64,000 bases of DNA from Rotaria sp. Silwood1 (GCA_905250075.1 CAJNOP010000521.1:62001-126000), one strand, 5' to 3'; positions 24,301 through 36,009 are shown, counted from the stretch's first letter. Notes: a model not told the origin generated them from the letters alone. Program-made: numbers and translations.

Positions 24301-26015
24301 TCCTTATAGCATATATTTCTTGTTTGTTACTTATTATATTCCATCTTAGTATCTAATGTGTTATTCGATTACCAATAACAGACTTCTTGTTACTATTATT
24401 ATCAACTTTGTATTTATTTTAAAATATATGATATAAATATATATAGAGAGAGAGTTTATGTATATTATCTATGTCTTGTAAAAAAACCTATTTCAAATGG
24501 TTTTCTTCCTATTTAGCAGACGCAATATCAGAAGTGAATTTCAATGTAATGTACACGATCAGACACACAATATTTAGATCGTTATTAAATGTGTACAGTA
24601 GGGTAAAGGACAATCGTAATAGTGCATCGACCAAACGTCAATTGATAACTATTTATGGCCGTAGACTGTGTGACACGACAGTATAGACAACTATTTTTAG
24701 CTGTCTCGACAACTGTAATTAGTAGCCTGGGAAGCCTATGAATATTCTTTATTATGATCCAGATGTAAAGGTCTAATGTCGAGAAAAAAAGAGTATTTTT
24801 GTTTTCTGATCTATACTTTAATGCAACATATTTTGTACATTCTTGATAGGAGTCGTTCTATTAATTAATCATGTCCTATTTCTAAAACTAAAAGTCTGAT
24901 ATAGTTTTGAAATTCTTATCAGAGTTGTAACCATAAACGGTTAATATAGATATTTTTTTTGATTATTTTATGTGTCTTTTTTTTTCGCAAATTCAACATT
25001 TAACTGATGTTAAAGATTATTTGTATGAGAAAAAAAATGTGCTGAATTATCCCGTTTAGTTGAAATTCATCACAATATTCTTATCACATTTTATCAATTC
25101 ACTTTTCATATCAAGTTATATGATCAAAAGAAAATTGACTAATCATTTAACATTATAATTATTATCGATTTACTTAGATTTCCTCTAAGATGTATTATGC
25201 ATAGATATGACAGATAACCAAGCAAATATCATATGCAAAACAGATTAAATATACAAATAATCACTAACATCTGTGTCTTACAAACAGCTAACAAATATGA
25301 AAAGCTGTCATAGAATTTGGAATCCTATCGAGTCTTCTATACCAAAAGACAAAACAACGTCCGGTAATAAATACAAAAAAAAAGTACTAAATCACAAGAT
25401 AGATGACTTTTTAAGTATCCAACTAGCTCCCGGTCATTGTCGACATATCAACAGTATTCAATATCATAACTGTAATGATTAGGATACGGACATGACTAAT
25501 CACAAAGTTGTTCTACGCGAAGAATGATTCATGCTGGTATATCGTTCGGTCTGATCGTTTTTACCGGTAACGAATGAAAAAAAGCTTAAGAGTTTTACTC
25601 TGCTCCTCTCCTCGATACGACGCATATATCAAGAAAGTAAAGTTGTCAGTTGCGATAGAAACAAAAACAGCAAGTTAGGGATTCGTCAATTTCAGTAAAG
25701 CATGTTTTTTTTTTGCGTCCTATACACCAATGTAATATGCATATATTAAAAATAATTCTCTTTTTCTCATTTAAGATTCCTGAACTGAATGATTTTGGTC
25801 ATCATTTACAAGTAATTCTCAAACAAACAAATCAAACATCAAAACAACGTCGTTTAATAAAAACACTTATTCTCATATGTCAAAATCTTTTTCTTATAAT
25901 CGGTGTTATAATTGCTTTAGTATTAGCATCAGTTTGGCGCTATTATCATCGTATAAATATTTATGATTATGTTTGTAGTCGAGATGTATCTCGATGGTTT
26001 TGTCGTAATCATTAA
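21323..26015 (+). CDS. ZIP (SLC39) family paralogue lacking the metal-site motifs
   Basis: Nine exons: 21323-21574, 21628-21796, 22131-22390, 22460-22585, 22639-22746, 22806-22850, 23151-23415, 23490-23689, 25776-26015; 554 aa. ZIP/LIV-1 proteins move Zn2+, Fe2+ or Mn2+ into the cytosol. Family features: signal-like N-terminus, a conserved Cys and helical ectodomain (CYETASDLLYAHGY, DIQSLLPAILYS), GTIIYHLIPH at TM2, a TM3 block FFGVYLFFIVEKLLRF, a His-rich loop (HHHH at 347-350), and a TM7-8 block with ALVTL joined to IPELNDF. The TM4 motif HNFxDG is replaced by NDLIYG (373-378). The TM5 motif EExPHE is replaced by FSEGFRRHS (400-408). The metal-binding residues are therefore gone while the frame stays open. 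The last intron is about 2.1 kb and holds no recognised gene. The ATG follows TATTTCAG directly. A canonical ZIP gene starts 186 nt downstream. Confidence 0.85.
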
Positions 26016-26184
26016 AATTTATAAAAAACAAAAGAAAAAAATATGAATCTTTTCAAATATTATTATCATTGACATGTGTGATAAAAAAAATTGCAGTTTA
26101 ATTATCTCTGTTAGCTATTCAAATCCATCATTTTCTTTTTTTTTTTCTACATGTTATTATTTTCATTCATAGTATATAGTCATA

Positions 26185-26198
26185 AAATTTTTTTTTAG
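26185..26198 (+). promoter_or_regulatory. Acceptor-like site before the second ZIP gene
   Basis: TTTTTTTTTAG ends at 26198, three bases before the ATG and 183 nt after the stop of the upstream ZIP gene. It could be a spliced-leader acceptor of a downstream cistron. Confidence 0.4.
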
Positions 26199-26201
26199 AT
26201 A

Positions 26202-29200
26202 ATGATTTATTATCTAGTCATCATTTCGATTTTAGTGGGATCATATACAGTATTAACAAATAATAACATATTAAATAATTTTGAAGAAAATCTTCTTTAT
26301 AAACATATTAAAACAAAAACTAATTTGGATTTATTCTATCGAAAATTTATTAATACAAATAGTATAGATAATTTAAAAGTGATACAAAATATTCATCATG
26401 ATAATGATATTCGAGATTTGAATATAGAACATAAAGTAAATATTCAATAGTATTTCTTTTTCATAGTATTTAATTATCGTATATATTTCATAGATAATCA
26501 AATTTTTTTTTATTGTAATTTAATTAATTTACTTTTGTTTTACTTTAAATTGATATCATGTTTGTGAATATTTATTCAATCTATATAATAATTCTAAGCT
26601 TAATATGACTTCTATTTAGTTGTTTGTGACATTTAATAAAAATTTAAAATGAATATTCTTGAGTAAGATTTATAAATGAATTAAAGACAATTAATGAATA
26701 TATAAATCAATAGATTTTTGATCTTGTAGTAGTTATTCTATAATGATTGACAAAAAAGTTTAGAGCAGTTGCCTTTTTTAAGTTTTCTTTCTCAATGGTA
26801 ATAATTAACAAGAATCGGAAAGATCATTTGCTTAGCTAAAAAAATTTCTCTATCACGATCGATAGAATCCAAGAAAACTATTTAGATGAGTGTTTGCGGA
26901 ACAGCAAGATGCAGCTCTCTAACTTCCGTTCTGAAGTTTTGCGGGAAATTTTTATTTCATTCATGAAGAGATCAGCGATAAACAAATTGTTTTTTCAACA
27001 GCTTCCAATAGAAGTTAGAAAGCTGATTGTGAGAGGCTTGGTTTTTCGCAAATCATCATCAAAACAGTTCTTTTTTGAGTCTTCGAGCCTATCAATCCTG
27101 AGAAAGAATCCTTTCAACTATGCAAATGGTATTTTAGATCTATGCTAGTTATTATTATCGAGAAGGAAACTTGAAAATCCAATTGCTCTGAATTTATATT
27201 CAACGCTTAATATGATTTCAATTTGTAAAACAAGCCTATCAGTAAGCTTTCGATAGATTGATGGCTGTACGACTTGATACAAGTATTTGTATTCAAACAG
27301 ATTGTTACCTAACACTCTTTATTTTAATCTATATATACTTGTAAAGAAAGCGGTAGCGAGAAAGATGAGCACAAAAAGAATAAATGTGAGGAAAGTGGAC
27401 CACGTAAAAAAATCAAAGTAAATAATTAAGGAGTCTGTAGAAAAATTAATGAAAGGTTAAAACCGATTTGAATCCAAACGAAAATTTTCTTATTTGTTTC
27501 AATCTTCATTAGATTCCTTGATCTTTCAATAGATCTCATACTTTTACCTTGGTTGTCTTTCATCACCACTGCTTAAAATAATTTTTAGTTTTTATGCCAA
27601 GAAAAAGGATGGTATGTTCAGTACCTTGAAAAACTCGCAAAAAAAATTGTTCATCTATTTATAGAAGTACTTTTTTCATATGATAATATAACGAGCTTAA
27701 TTTAAAAGCCGACTCTGTCAGGCACTGTAGCTTTACATGCTCTTTCAAACAACAAAAAAAACAAGTAATTTGATACAATTAGGCTTTGTCGAGAATTGTA
27801 GAACACGGAATCAGAAAAATGCACAGAGAAAAAAACAATATACTAAATAAAAATTTATATCGTTTGTGAAATGGAGAGAGACTTAAGTTTTCGATGCTTA
27901 ACATTCACCAATTCCACGAAAGCATTGAGAAATAGACAAAATTTCGATATCGACACCAGAGATGTCCATCGCGGTTGAAAACTGATCGCTGCCGCGACGC
28001 CACCAAAAATAACCATGCCGCGACCGCGCCGCTGCCGCAATGATTGTTAGAATAATGTTGTGAATTTTACGATCTGTGACTGTTCAGGACTTGAGCTGTT
28101 GTTACCAATCGATAAGATTTGTTGAATCTCATAGTTTTGTACTTGCAAACACTGAAATTCTGTTCGAATTCATGCATTTTTGCATTGTTCTCCAAAAAAA
28201 CCTACCGCTACCGCGCCGCTGCCGCGATAGTTAGTTATAAAAACGACCGCTGCCGCGCCGCACCGTGATGGTAATTTGAAAAAAAACAACCGCTACCGCG
28301 CCGCCACCGCCACAGCGGCAGCGGTCGCGCCGCGATGGACATCTCTGGTCGACACTATCATATTGTTTGAAAAGAGAAATATCTTTTAATAACGTCTGTT
28401 TAATGCATTGAGAATTTATTTTTTCTATCGAAGAATTATGATCATCGAATTCTAATGAACCTACTTCTTTTAAAAAATAAATAATAATATCTTCACATCA
28501 TTTTCAGTGTTTTCAATCAATAAATGATCTGTTTAATGTTTTCAATATTCAACAAGATAATATAAATGATAGTTTAACTGTTGCTGATATCCAACGATTA
28601 TTACCTGGTCTTGTTTATGCTAAATTTAATACTGAATGTCGCGAATCAAAAGGACATGCAACATGGAAAAGTATACAATGAGTATGATTATTTACGTTAA
28701 AACTCTATGATTATTCTAGATATTTTGATCGGTTTGATTGCTGTTACTTTTATTAATTGCTCAGCATTGACTGGTGCTTTTATATTGCCATTCCGAAAAA
28801 AATCTGCTTTTAAATGGATACTTAGTACATTTATTGGTATAGGTATAATGAATATTTTTGAGTATAAATGCATATAGACCAAGAGTCTGCTGTTTTTCAG
28901 CTGTAGGTACACTGACAGGATCAGGGATATTCCATTTAATTCCTATGGTTAGTATATTTACATATATATTTTTAATGGGAAAAATATGTTTTCTTTTTAT
29001 TTTTTTCTTAAGGCATTTAACATTCCAAAACTTGATACTTATCATCGCTATCTTAATACAGCTCTTGTCACAATGATTGCTATCTATATATTTTATATGC
29101 GTGATCAACTATCAAGAATTTTCTTAAATATTGAAACAGTTTGTATATGTTATTATTTAATAAATTTTATTGTTTTATTTTACTTCTATATTTAGGTTAT

Positions 29201-30922
29201 ATGTACACATAACCATGAATGTGATGAAATATCAGTAAATTTCTTTAATTATTTACTTACTTGAAATATTTGTTTTTCTTTCTTTTTTCATTATAGATAG
29301 AATCAAGCGATATAAATAAATATATTCCTTCTTGTACTCAAAACTCAACCGACAAAAATTCTAAAGTATGTCTCAAATATTTCAAATTTAGGAGAATATA
29401 ACAGATTTCATGTTTTCAAAAAAATTTCAATTTCTACACATCAATCTGCAATGTATGATGCTACAAGCTAAAGAATACTATTGCAAGACTCCAGAATACT
29501 TTCGATGATATATAGCTAGAATTCATTTTTACACATTCATTTGAAGAAGTCTAATTTCTAGCTTGGCGTTAAGTTGAACTGAAAAATTCATTTTATAATG
29601 ACAAGTATATGGGATATGCGTGCTGATGCTGTTGTAGCTAGGGGGTGTGAGTTTGTGGGTGAAGACAAGAGTTGCATCTCTACCGATCGCATCATTCACA
29701 CTCAGATATTAAGTTTATGGGTTGTTTTTCACTGACCTAATTATGAGTTAGCTAATGTTTTATTTAAAATACATGTTAGAAGTCAAAAACAAAGCAAGAC
29801 AACTATCTTATAGGATTAGTCATCAATGCTAATATTGAAGTTACTCAATGAAGCATTGACGAACAGTTAACTGTAATAGAATAAATTTTTTAATACAACT
29901 TAGTCCCATAAATATACACAACATGTCTATATCCTTTTCATATTAAAGGGAATTACTGGACTGGATACGGTACAGACTAATTGTTTTAGTTCCGGTTCAG
30001 AGAACATCTTGCCCAAACCTATATGTAAGTCAATCTAATCTAAAAAATATAAACTTCATTTTCATATTCTTTTTGTATTCAAATTAATTATCTGTGTTTA
30101 TATCTTGAAGCATTGAAATAAATCTTCATGAAATATTTTTCCTAGTCATTGCATTTGAATTTCCTGTCACAAAATAGATTTGATTGACTTTTTTGTTTTC
30201 TTCTTAAATAAATCTTCGATTTTCTGTTTTCTTAGATCTTGATTGCAAGTAAATATCTCGATAATCTAATAGAAAATTTAAAAGCAATGAAAGCAGCTGG
30301 ATGGATGATTTTTATTGGAGATATGTTACATAATTTTATTGATGGTTTAACATTAGGTGCAGCGTTTATGGTATCAATTGGTGAAGGTCTTCGAATGACT
30401 TTACCAATAGCATGTGAAGAATTTCCACATGAACTTGGTGATCTAGCTGTTTTACTTAGTAGTGGTTTAACTATTGGACAAGCAATCATAGTTAATTTTC
30501 TATCAGCTTGCAGCTGTTATCTTGGATTTTTCGTTGGCGCAAAATTAGGTTTGTTAAAATTTAAGTTATTCACTCAGCAATTTAATTCCTTTTTGTTTTT
30601 TAAGGAGAATTAGAAGAATTTCATCCATGGATATATGCTTTAGCTGGTGGAATGTTTGTGTATATTGGTCTTGCAGATATGGTAGATGAATATTTTTTTT
30701 TTTGAATCAAGATATTATGTTTTTCATTTCGTATAGATACCAGAACTTGTTGCAATGGGTGATGAAATAGAAAAAGATTATATTGACACGAAAAAATCCA
30801 TAACAACAATTTTAAAACTTAAAATATTATTATGTCAAAATAGTGGTGTTATTCTTGGTGTTATTATCATGTTTCTACTCGGGAAATACGGTACACATTT
30901 AGAAAGTCTGATTGAATTCTAG
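26202..30922 (+). CDS. SLC39A14-like: ZIP8/ZIP14-type metal transporter
   Basis: Ten exons: 26202-26435, 28508-28670, 28720-28842, 28901-28947, 29013-29138, 29196-29234, 29297-29365, 30236-30548, 30605-30681, 30737-30922; 458 aa. This is a LIV-1 subfamily ZIP transporter of divalent metals. A signal peptide-like start is followed by an ectodomain with Cys (CFQSINDLF, DIQRLLPGLVY). TM1-3 include VGTLTGSGIFHLIPM and a short Cys/His loop CTHNHEC. TM4 carries HNFIDG (299-304) and TM5 EEFPHELGD (328-336). The first position is Glu rather than His, as in ZIP8 and ZIP14, which carry zinc, iron, manganese and cadmium. LAGGMFVYIGLADMIPE and a final TM close the protein. Intron 1 (2.1 kb) contains an hAT-like element; intron 7 is 870 bp. 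Exon 1 resembles that of the upstream paralogue (LDLFYRKF versus LDKFYRNI), so the pair arose by tandem duplication. Confidence 0.93.
27957..28347. mobile_element. hAT-like non-autonomous element, 391 bp
   Basis: Terminal inverted repeats begin CAGAGATGTCCATCGCGG and match for 18 bp. Flanks are ATCGACAC (27949-27956) and GTCGACAC (28348-28355), an 8-bp target duplication with one mismatch. The interior is G+C-rich with repeated CCGCTGCCGC words, in strong contrast with the A+T-rich host intron. There is no coding capacity. The 8-bp duplication and CAGAG ends fit the hAT superfamily. Confidence 0.8.
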
Positions 30923-31555
30923 AATGAAAAGAATTTTTTTTTTTCGTTTTATCTTTCACTTGATTTATAATTACAGGAAAAAGAAATAATCTTTGAACTT
31001 TTTGTTTTCGTTTTTTTTTATCTGTTTTCGATAGTCATTTATTATGAACTTTATTTCATATAATTTTTCAATAAAGAGAAATGAAGTATGTTTAACAATT
31101 AAAAATATTTAAGTAAAGTAATACAGTAGATTTTATTTATTTAAATAGAAAGAAAAGCGCATTTGTCTAATGTCTGAGAAATTGAAAATGGAGAACTACG
31201 AACGTCTTTTTTTCTGATATCATATGAAACAAAACCATTTTGAAACTCATGATTTCTACAAAACATGCATAAAAGCGGTATTTTGTTTCGATTTATTGGT
31301 GGTTTTAACACGTGCTTTAGATCTATAGTTCAAGACACGATTCAGTTCATTATCCTTTCACGTCTCTATTTTGAGCAACATACAGTTGTATTCTATATGA
31401 AAAATTATATTATTTCTTTTCTTTCTTAAACATCAACAACAATAAAAGAGATTATCTCAAATTCTATAAAAAAAGAAGTGGTCCAACTTGATGCCTCTCT
31501 ATTTCTAAAATTCGATCAATATCGCTAATAATACGTTCGTTTATTGCTGATAACA
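30923..31555. other. Intergenic, no gene recognised
   Basis: 3' flank of the ZIP transporter with AATAAA-type signals near 31070, then A+T-rich sequence without coding signs. Confidence 0.45.
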
Positions 31556-32110
31556 CTATGTTAGTACCAAACGTCAAAATTGTTACAGCACGGGTACCAA
31601 CTCGTCTTCGTCATATATCTGTGCCAATGATCTACGTTGTAAGACTACAACAGACATATATAACAGTCACCATAGCCAATGAATACTTCACTATACTGTA
31701 ATGAGCTTGTGCACCGCATGTTTTTCTGTTGAAGCTTTTCTACAATCAACGCTTGAATGTTTCTATAAAAATCAAGGCTATTTAACCTTTCTTGTCGACT
31801 ATGACAACGCATCATTTTTTTTAATAATTTCACTGCACTTGATTCATCCCCTAATGTTACACATTTTGCAATAACGAGCACTATTGGCTCTATGCTCACA
31901 GAACTCTTCATTGAAAACTGAAACCTGTCTTTCTATTATTCATCGTATTTCACTCAATGCCAGGCACCATCGTGCTCCTATCAAATTTTACAAGATGATA
32001 CAACACTCGAAGCTATGACGGCAGTTGTTGCTCTAGTTGGAAGTCTTTCAGTCTCGCTGTGCATCTTAACTTCATTGCTTATCACTGCATTTTTCAATCT
32101 CTTTCAGTGA
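31556..32110 (+). pseudogene. Decayed copy 1 of a Cys-rich bdelloid-type family
   Basis: Plus-strand pieces in order: NCYSTGTNSSSS near 31580; from 31701 FSVEAFLQSTLECFY; then, after a frame change inside the T-run near 31813-31822, LDSSPNVTHFAITSTIGSM; then ELFIEN, a TGA at 31919-31921 where Trp is expected, and YYSSYFTQCQAPSCSYQ. A hydrophobic segment ends at the stop 32108-32110. The order (LQSTLECFY, a Ser/Thr-rich linker, xQCxPxSCSY, then a membrane segment) matches a multicopy protein family I remember from bdelloid genomes, function unknown. The minus-strand open frame at 31645-31911 is a shadow of this. One frameshift and one stop support decay, although the frameshift is in a homopolymer and could be a read error. 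Confidence 0.55.
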
Positions 32111-32579
32111 CAAGTACGGCAGCAGCATGTAACGCAAGAATTTGATAAGAATCTGTTTGCATTTTGTGTTTCTTCAGTAGAAACAGTTCGGTAGAGAACT
32201 CTCATTCATTAACTTCTATTGTAGACCGTTAATTTTTTAAGAGAAATCTTGAAATGAATAAGAACTGTCAGAACTACAAGCATGGTTTTAGAATGAGAAA
32301 AAAGTGCCAATAGACTTTCCTTGAATGCATTACTTAATCTTTTGTCTCTTTCAGAAAATTCATTGTTTTGAAAAAAAAGTGAAAATGGAGTTTTTTTTTT
32401 CGTTGAAAGATGCAACAAAGTTTTCTCTCTCTGAATATATATGACATTTGTAAAAAAAACTTTTAGCCCTACTACTCAGTTTTCCGGAGGGAAGAGAAGA
32501 AGGAAGGACAACTAAACATTGAAAAAAAAGGTATTTTATTAAGTATGAACGATATCACATATATCGTATTTGATTTAAT

Positions 32580-33895
32580 AAAAAAAACATTTTAGCTTCT
32601 TTTCAATTATGATTGACTATCTTCGGCCACAAGATTCGCGCTCAGTTGCAAAAATGGAATGCATGCGAAGATTCGAATCATACACGCAATATACAACATC
32701 AATGATTTTCAACACGGATCTACTTATTTCTACTCTGTACATCGGTATCCATTTTTGTTATCTATACAGTCATGAGCTACTCAATAACTACATTTTGCAG
32801 GCAAGAATCTGTCTGTTGATCAATTTCAACAGATGTAAAAAACATGTGGCTTCGGTGCCTTTCATTGTTCATATTCTCATTTATCTGTAATCTATTTATT
32901 GTTTGTCTATATCAAATGCACTTTTCATCAATATGCTCAAGTCAATTTATCTCTGATCCATACCTTCCAAAGTTCTTTCGTTTGTATCATCAGTTGGATG
33001 CACCATTTTTACTCATTTTCAGACACTATGTATCCTATGCAATCTTGTTCAGGATGCTATGAATGATGTTCGTGAGCAATATGTCGTTCATATTTCGTTT
33101 CTGCTACCAAGATCGATTTTAACTTGTTTAGTAAGGCAATTAATTTATCACTTGTCAACTTTGTCTCGGCTTTACCTAACTCGCTTTCGTAATCGTTTTA
33201 ACTCGTCTGAGGCATGACACAAGTGAACGGTTTGGGTTCAGTCTATTCGACCAACTGGTATCATGTACCTGATAATTTACAGAAATTAGCAACCATGTAC
33301 TGGTATCCACCATACTATGACGACAATAGTTGCAACTGTGCCACCTCATCAACAGGCACTCAGCCTTCAATGCCTACAATCAAGGTTATCTTGTCGGGTA
33401 AGAGAATCCTTGGTTCACTATACGAGTTGCCACTATAGGTATTGATGAAAAATTCAGTTGTCTCCATGAAATGTATCTCTGCCATTAGTTTCGTCATGAA
33501 AAAAAAAAGAACTATATAAGTAGTTTCTTTCTTAGATACACTCCTTCGAAGTACAATCCAATGCCTTCATGTTAATCCGCGTGTTGATCTTCTCTTTCTC
33601 TACTTGAATACAACATTGCCATTCCCTACCGCCATAGACAAAAATAAAACTCGTTTTTCTCTTAATAATACCCTTGCTTCAATGGTTCAGCAAATATTTA
33701 TCGAAACGTGTTCATCTAACCTTTCATATGAACGATTCTGCCAGAAGTGTGTCCCTATGGCTTGTTCTGTCACACTCATAGAACGAAATAGCTTTATCAT
33801 TATTTTTACGATCCTCTGACGAATCTATGGCGAATTGACCACTTTTCTTAGACTAATGGTTCTTTTCGGTCTTCTCATGGGTTAACAAGCTGATT
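32580..33895 (+). pseudogene. Decayed copy 2 of the same Cys-rich family
   Basis: Fragments along the plus strand in family order: CKKHVASVPF (32836), HFSSICSSQFISDPYLPKFF (about 32920-32980), WYPPYYDDNSCNCATSSTGTQPSMP (about 33300-33376; compare CSCxTSSTCTQP of intact members), and an AG-bounded exon from about 33536. That exon has LLRSTIQCL, LFLYLNTTLPF, RFSLNNTLASMVQQIFIE, FCQKCVPMACSVTLIERN and TIL. Next comes a TGA (33818-33820), then RIYGELTTFLRLMVLFG in the same frame. Intact members continue through this point into a membrane segment. Several upstream pieces are in different frames or interrupted. It lies about 500 bp downstream of copy 1 in the same orientation, so this is a tandem pair of relics. 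Confidence 0.55.
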
Positions 33896-34557
33896 GTGAT
33901 ATGCAAGCGACAACAGCGATGAATCTGAAGCGAGTGAGTTTTTTGCCATACACATCCAAATGAGAAGTATATTGTCAAGAATATTGGTTGATAAAACATC
34001 TCGCACATTGGTTTCGCATCAATAATGCTCAATGTCAAAATTTGGATCATTTCCTTAGCTTCTTCTGTTTATATGTCACTATTAGTTCAATAATTGTTGT
34101 ATTTCTACGAGTATAATGCTGTATAACCACTATTCTTGTTTTTCTGTAAGCATTTTAAATATTGTATTCTGTACAATGTGACCTATGCAAGTGTTGCTAT
34201 AATGAGTGCCTTTGTCACTAAAACGAATATCTAATATTACTAGATGAAGAAATCTCATATAGTCAAGCGTATGAATAATTGAGAATATTTTCTAAAGTGA
34301 AGATCATTGCCGCATAGTATTTGCGCTAATTTTGTCAAAACAGTTATTGAATCAAATTATGGTTGAGTCTGTTCTGTCAAATAATTACCAGGGTGTGAAG
34401 GTACATGGCGATTAAGTTGTAGTTGAACTTTCGTATTCTCTTTTTCTAAATCACCAATGGTACCTTAACTAATACCTACACCAACCCATACCCTTCATAT
34501 ACATACATGATACAAAAGAATAGGTATTATATGAATGGCTACTTTATCAATTGTCTA
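33896..34557. other. Intergenic, no gene recognised
   Basis: Sequence between the pseudogene and the 3' end of the convergent His-Me gene. A short CTACACCAACCCATACCC run near 34474 resembles degenerate telomere-type repeat. Confidence 0.4.
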
Positions 34558-35970
34558 TTATTCCTTCTGTTTTAAAGTAATTTTTGCTTTTTCCGCATTT
34601 GATACACCTACAAGATTATTGCTTTTCTTTTGCTTTGTTTTTTTAGCAGTTGATAGTTCTTTCTTTGCGATTTCATCTACTGTCTTTTGCCATTCTCTTA
34701 CGAGTATTTTATATTCATCATCATTCTCAATATTTATGCGTAGTTGATTATCGTTGATTTTATCTTTCAGAGTTCCCCAACACAGATGACTTGGTCGACA
34801 ACATCGTCGATAATCACTGATAGCTGATTGTTTTGCATCTTGTTTTGAGGCATCTAACATTTTGCAGCGTAATGGATTGTGTCGAATAACCTTTGTATTG
34901 AGATTGTTGATATCTTCATTCTCACTATCTGAATCTGATTGTTCAGCATATGGAAATGTGAATAAACGTTTCTTTTGGCCAAACATAAATGTGATTACTT
35001 TTTTGTATTTTCCTTTGTTACTGAGATCTGCAGGATATGTCCAACATTGTGTGAGAGTGACAGGAGTACAACAATCAAATATTTTTTTGACACTTTCCAA
35101 GTCGTTCGGTAAGTATGGCATTCTATCGAGGTTAGCATCGTAGGCGTCTGAAAACATCTTCTTGAAATAATCATTAACATCTTGATTTAGAGTTTCATTG
35201 ACATGATTGTCATCGTTTGATTTAGGTAACATGGCTTTCTCACAAGGCTCGTTTTGTTTTATTGAGTCAACTTTTAAAGTTGTGCTGATCAATCTTCTGC
35301 CAATCTTATCAACTTCGTGGCGCCACTTTTCAGTGAATTTGAGATAGTCCGGATGTGATTCTACTCTATTATGAATAGTCATATCATGCCCATTATCTGT
35401 ATAGGATCCCCACCGCAAATGGCTTGGACGACAACACCAAAGATGCAAAGTCTTTTTATGCTCGTTCCTTTCATTCGAATGAACCTTTTCAGATAATTCT
35501 CGGATCATCTCACACCTCAATGGATTGTGACGTACTAGCTTAATGTCCGCGCATTGCTCCTCGTGAGGAAAACAGAATAGCTTCTCTTTATCCATTCCAA
35601 AAACGTATGCCTCCATGATCGTTTCATACATTGGTTTGTCTGGTAAGTATGTCCAGCAACCTATCAATCTAACAGATGTACAAATTTTGAATACTTCCTC
35701 AGCAGCCTTACGATTCTTGGGTAGACATCTCATTTTATCCAAATCTTCATCAAAGGCATAGTCGAACTTTTCCTTGAGATACGAAATAACTGCATCGTCA
35801 ACCTGATTAATATCAGTAGTTGATGATGGCAAGTTAGAGACTGTTGAGATGACATTAGTCGTGGTGGCAGATTCTTGCTCTTGTTTAGATGAAGTAATGG
35901 TTGACGGCACATTGTCTTTCAATGATTCTGTCGAATGATCGAGACATGACTCTGTTGTTGTTGTCATCAT
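34558..35970 (-). CDS. Protein with two tandem I-PpoI-like His-Me finger domains
   Basis: Single-exon minus-strand gene, 470 aa from the ATG at 35970 (an in-frame ATG 13 codons upstream at 36009 gives 483; residue numbers below use that longer form). The 35970 start lies 7 nt after a TTTTAG acceptor. After a Ser/Thr-rich N-terminus come two homologous units, about 73-243 and 277-455. Each starts with a helical YLKEKFDYAF/YFKKMFSDAY segment, then CWTY, a beta-like region, RHNPLRCxM (160-168; 376-384), a variable linker, and CCRPSHLxWG (192-201; 403-412). H-x-C followed by C-x2-P-x-HL-x-W-x-S-x2-DN resembles the zinc-bound His-Me finger core of the homing endonuclease I-PpoI. Unit 1 keeps the DN after the motif (205-206), while unit 2 reads DKIND. 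The C-terminus is Lys-rich. The fold is inferred from motif spacing; nuclease activity is not shown. Confidence 0.6.
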   Translation of the reverse strand: MMTTTTESCLDHSTESLKDNVPSTITSSKQEQESATTTNVISTVSNLPSSTTDINQVDDAVISYLKEKFDYAFDEDLDKMRCLPKNRKAAEEVFKICTSVRLIGCWTYLPDKPMYETIMEAYVFGMDKEKLFCFPHEEQCADIKLVRHNPLRCEMIRELSEKVHSNERNEHKKTLHLWCCRPSHLRWGSYTDNGHDMTIHNRVESHPDYLKFTEKWRHEVDKIGRRLISTTLKVDSIKQNEPCEKAMLPKSNDDNHVNETLNQDVNDYFKKMFSDAYDANLDRMPYLPNDLESVKKIFDCCTPVTLTQCWTYPADLSNKGKYKKVITFMFGQKKRLFTFPYAEQSDSDSENEDINNLNTKVIRHNPLRCKMLDASKQDAKQSAISDYRRCCRPSHLCWGTLKDKINDNQLRINIENDDEYKILVREWQKTVDEIAKKELSTAKKTKQKKSNNLVGVSNAEKAKITLKQKE

Positions 35971-36009
35971 ATGTTCTCTAAAACTAAGAGAAACAATAAA
36001 ATCTAGCAA

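Noticed and set aside
31645..31911. Minus-strand 88-codon frame that looks protein-like
   Set aside because: The plus strand carries the recognisable motifs of the Cys-rich family (LQSTLECFY), so this is its shadow.
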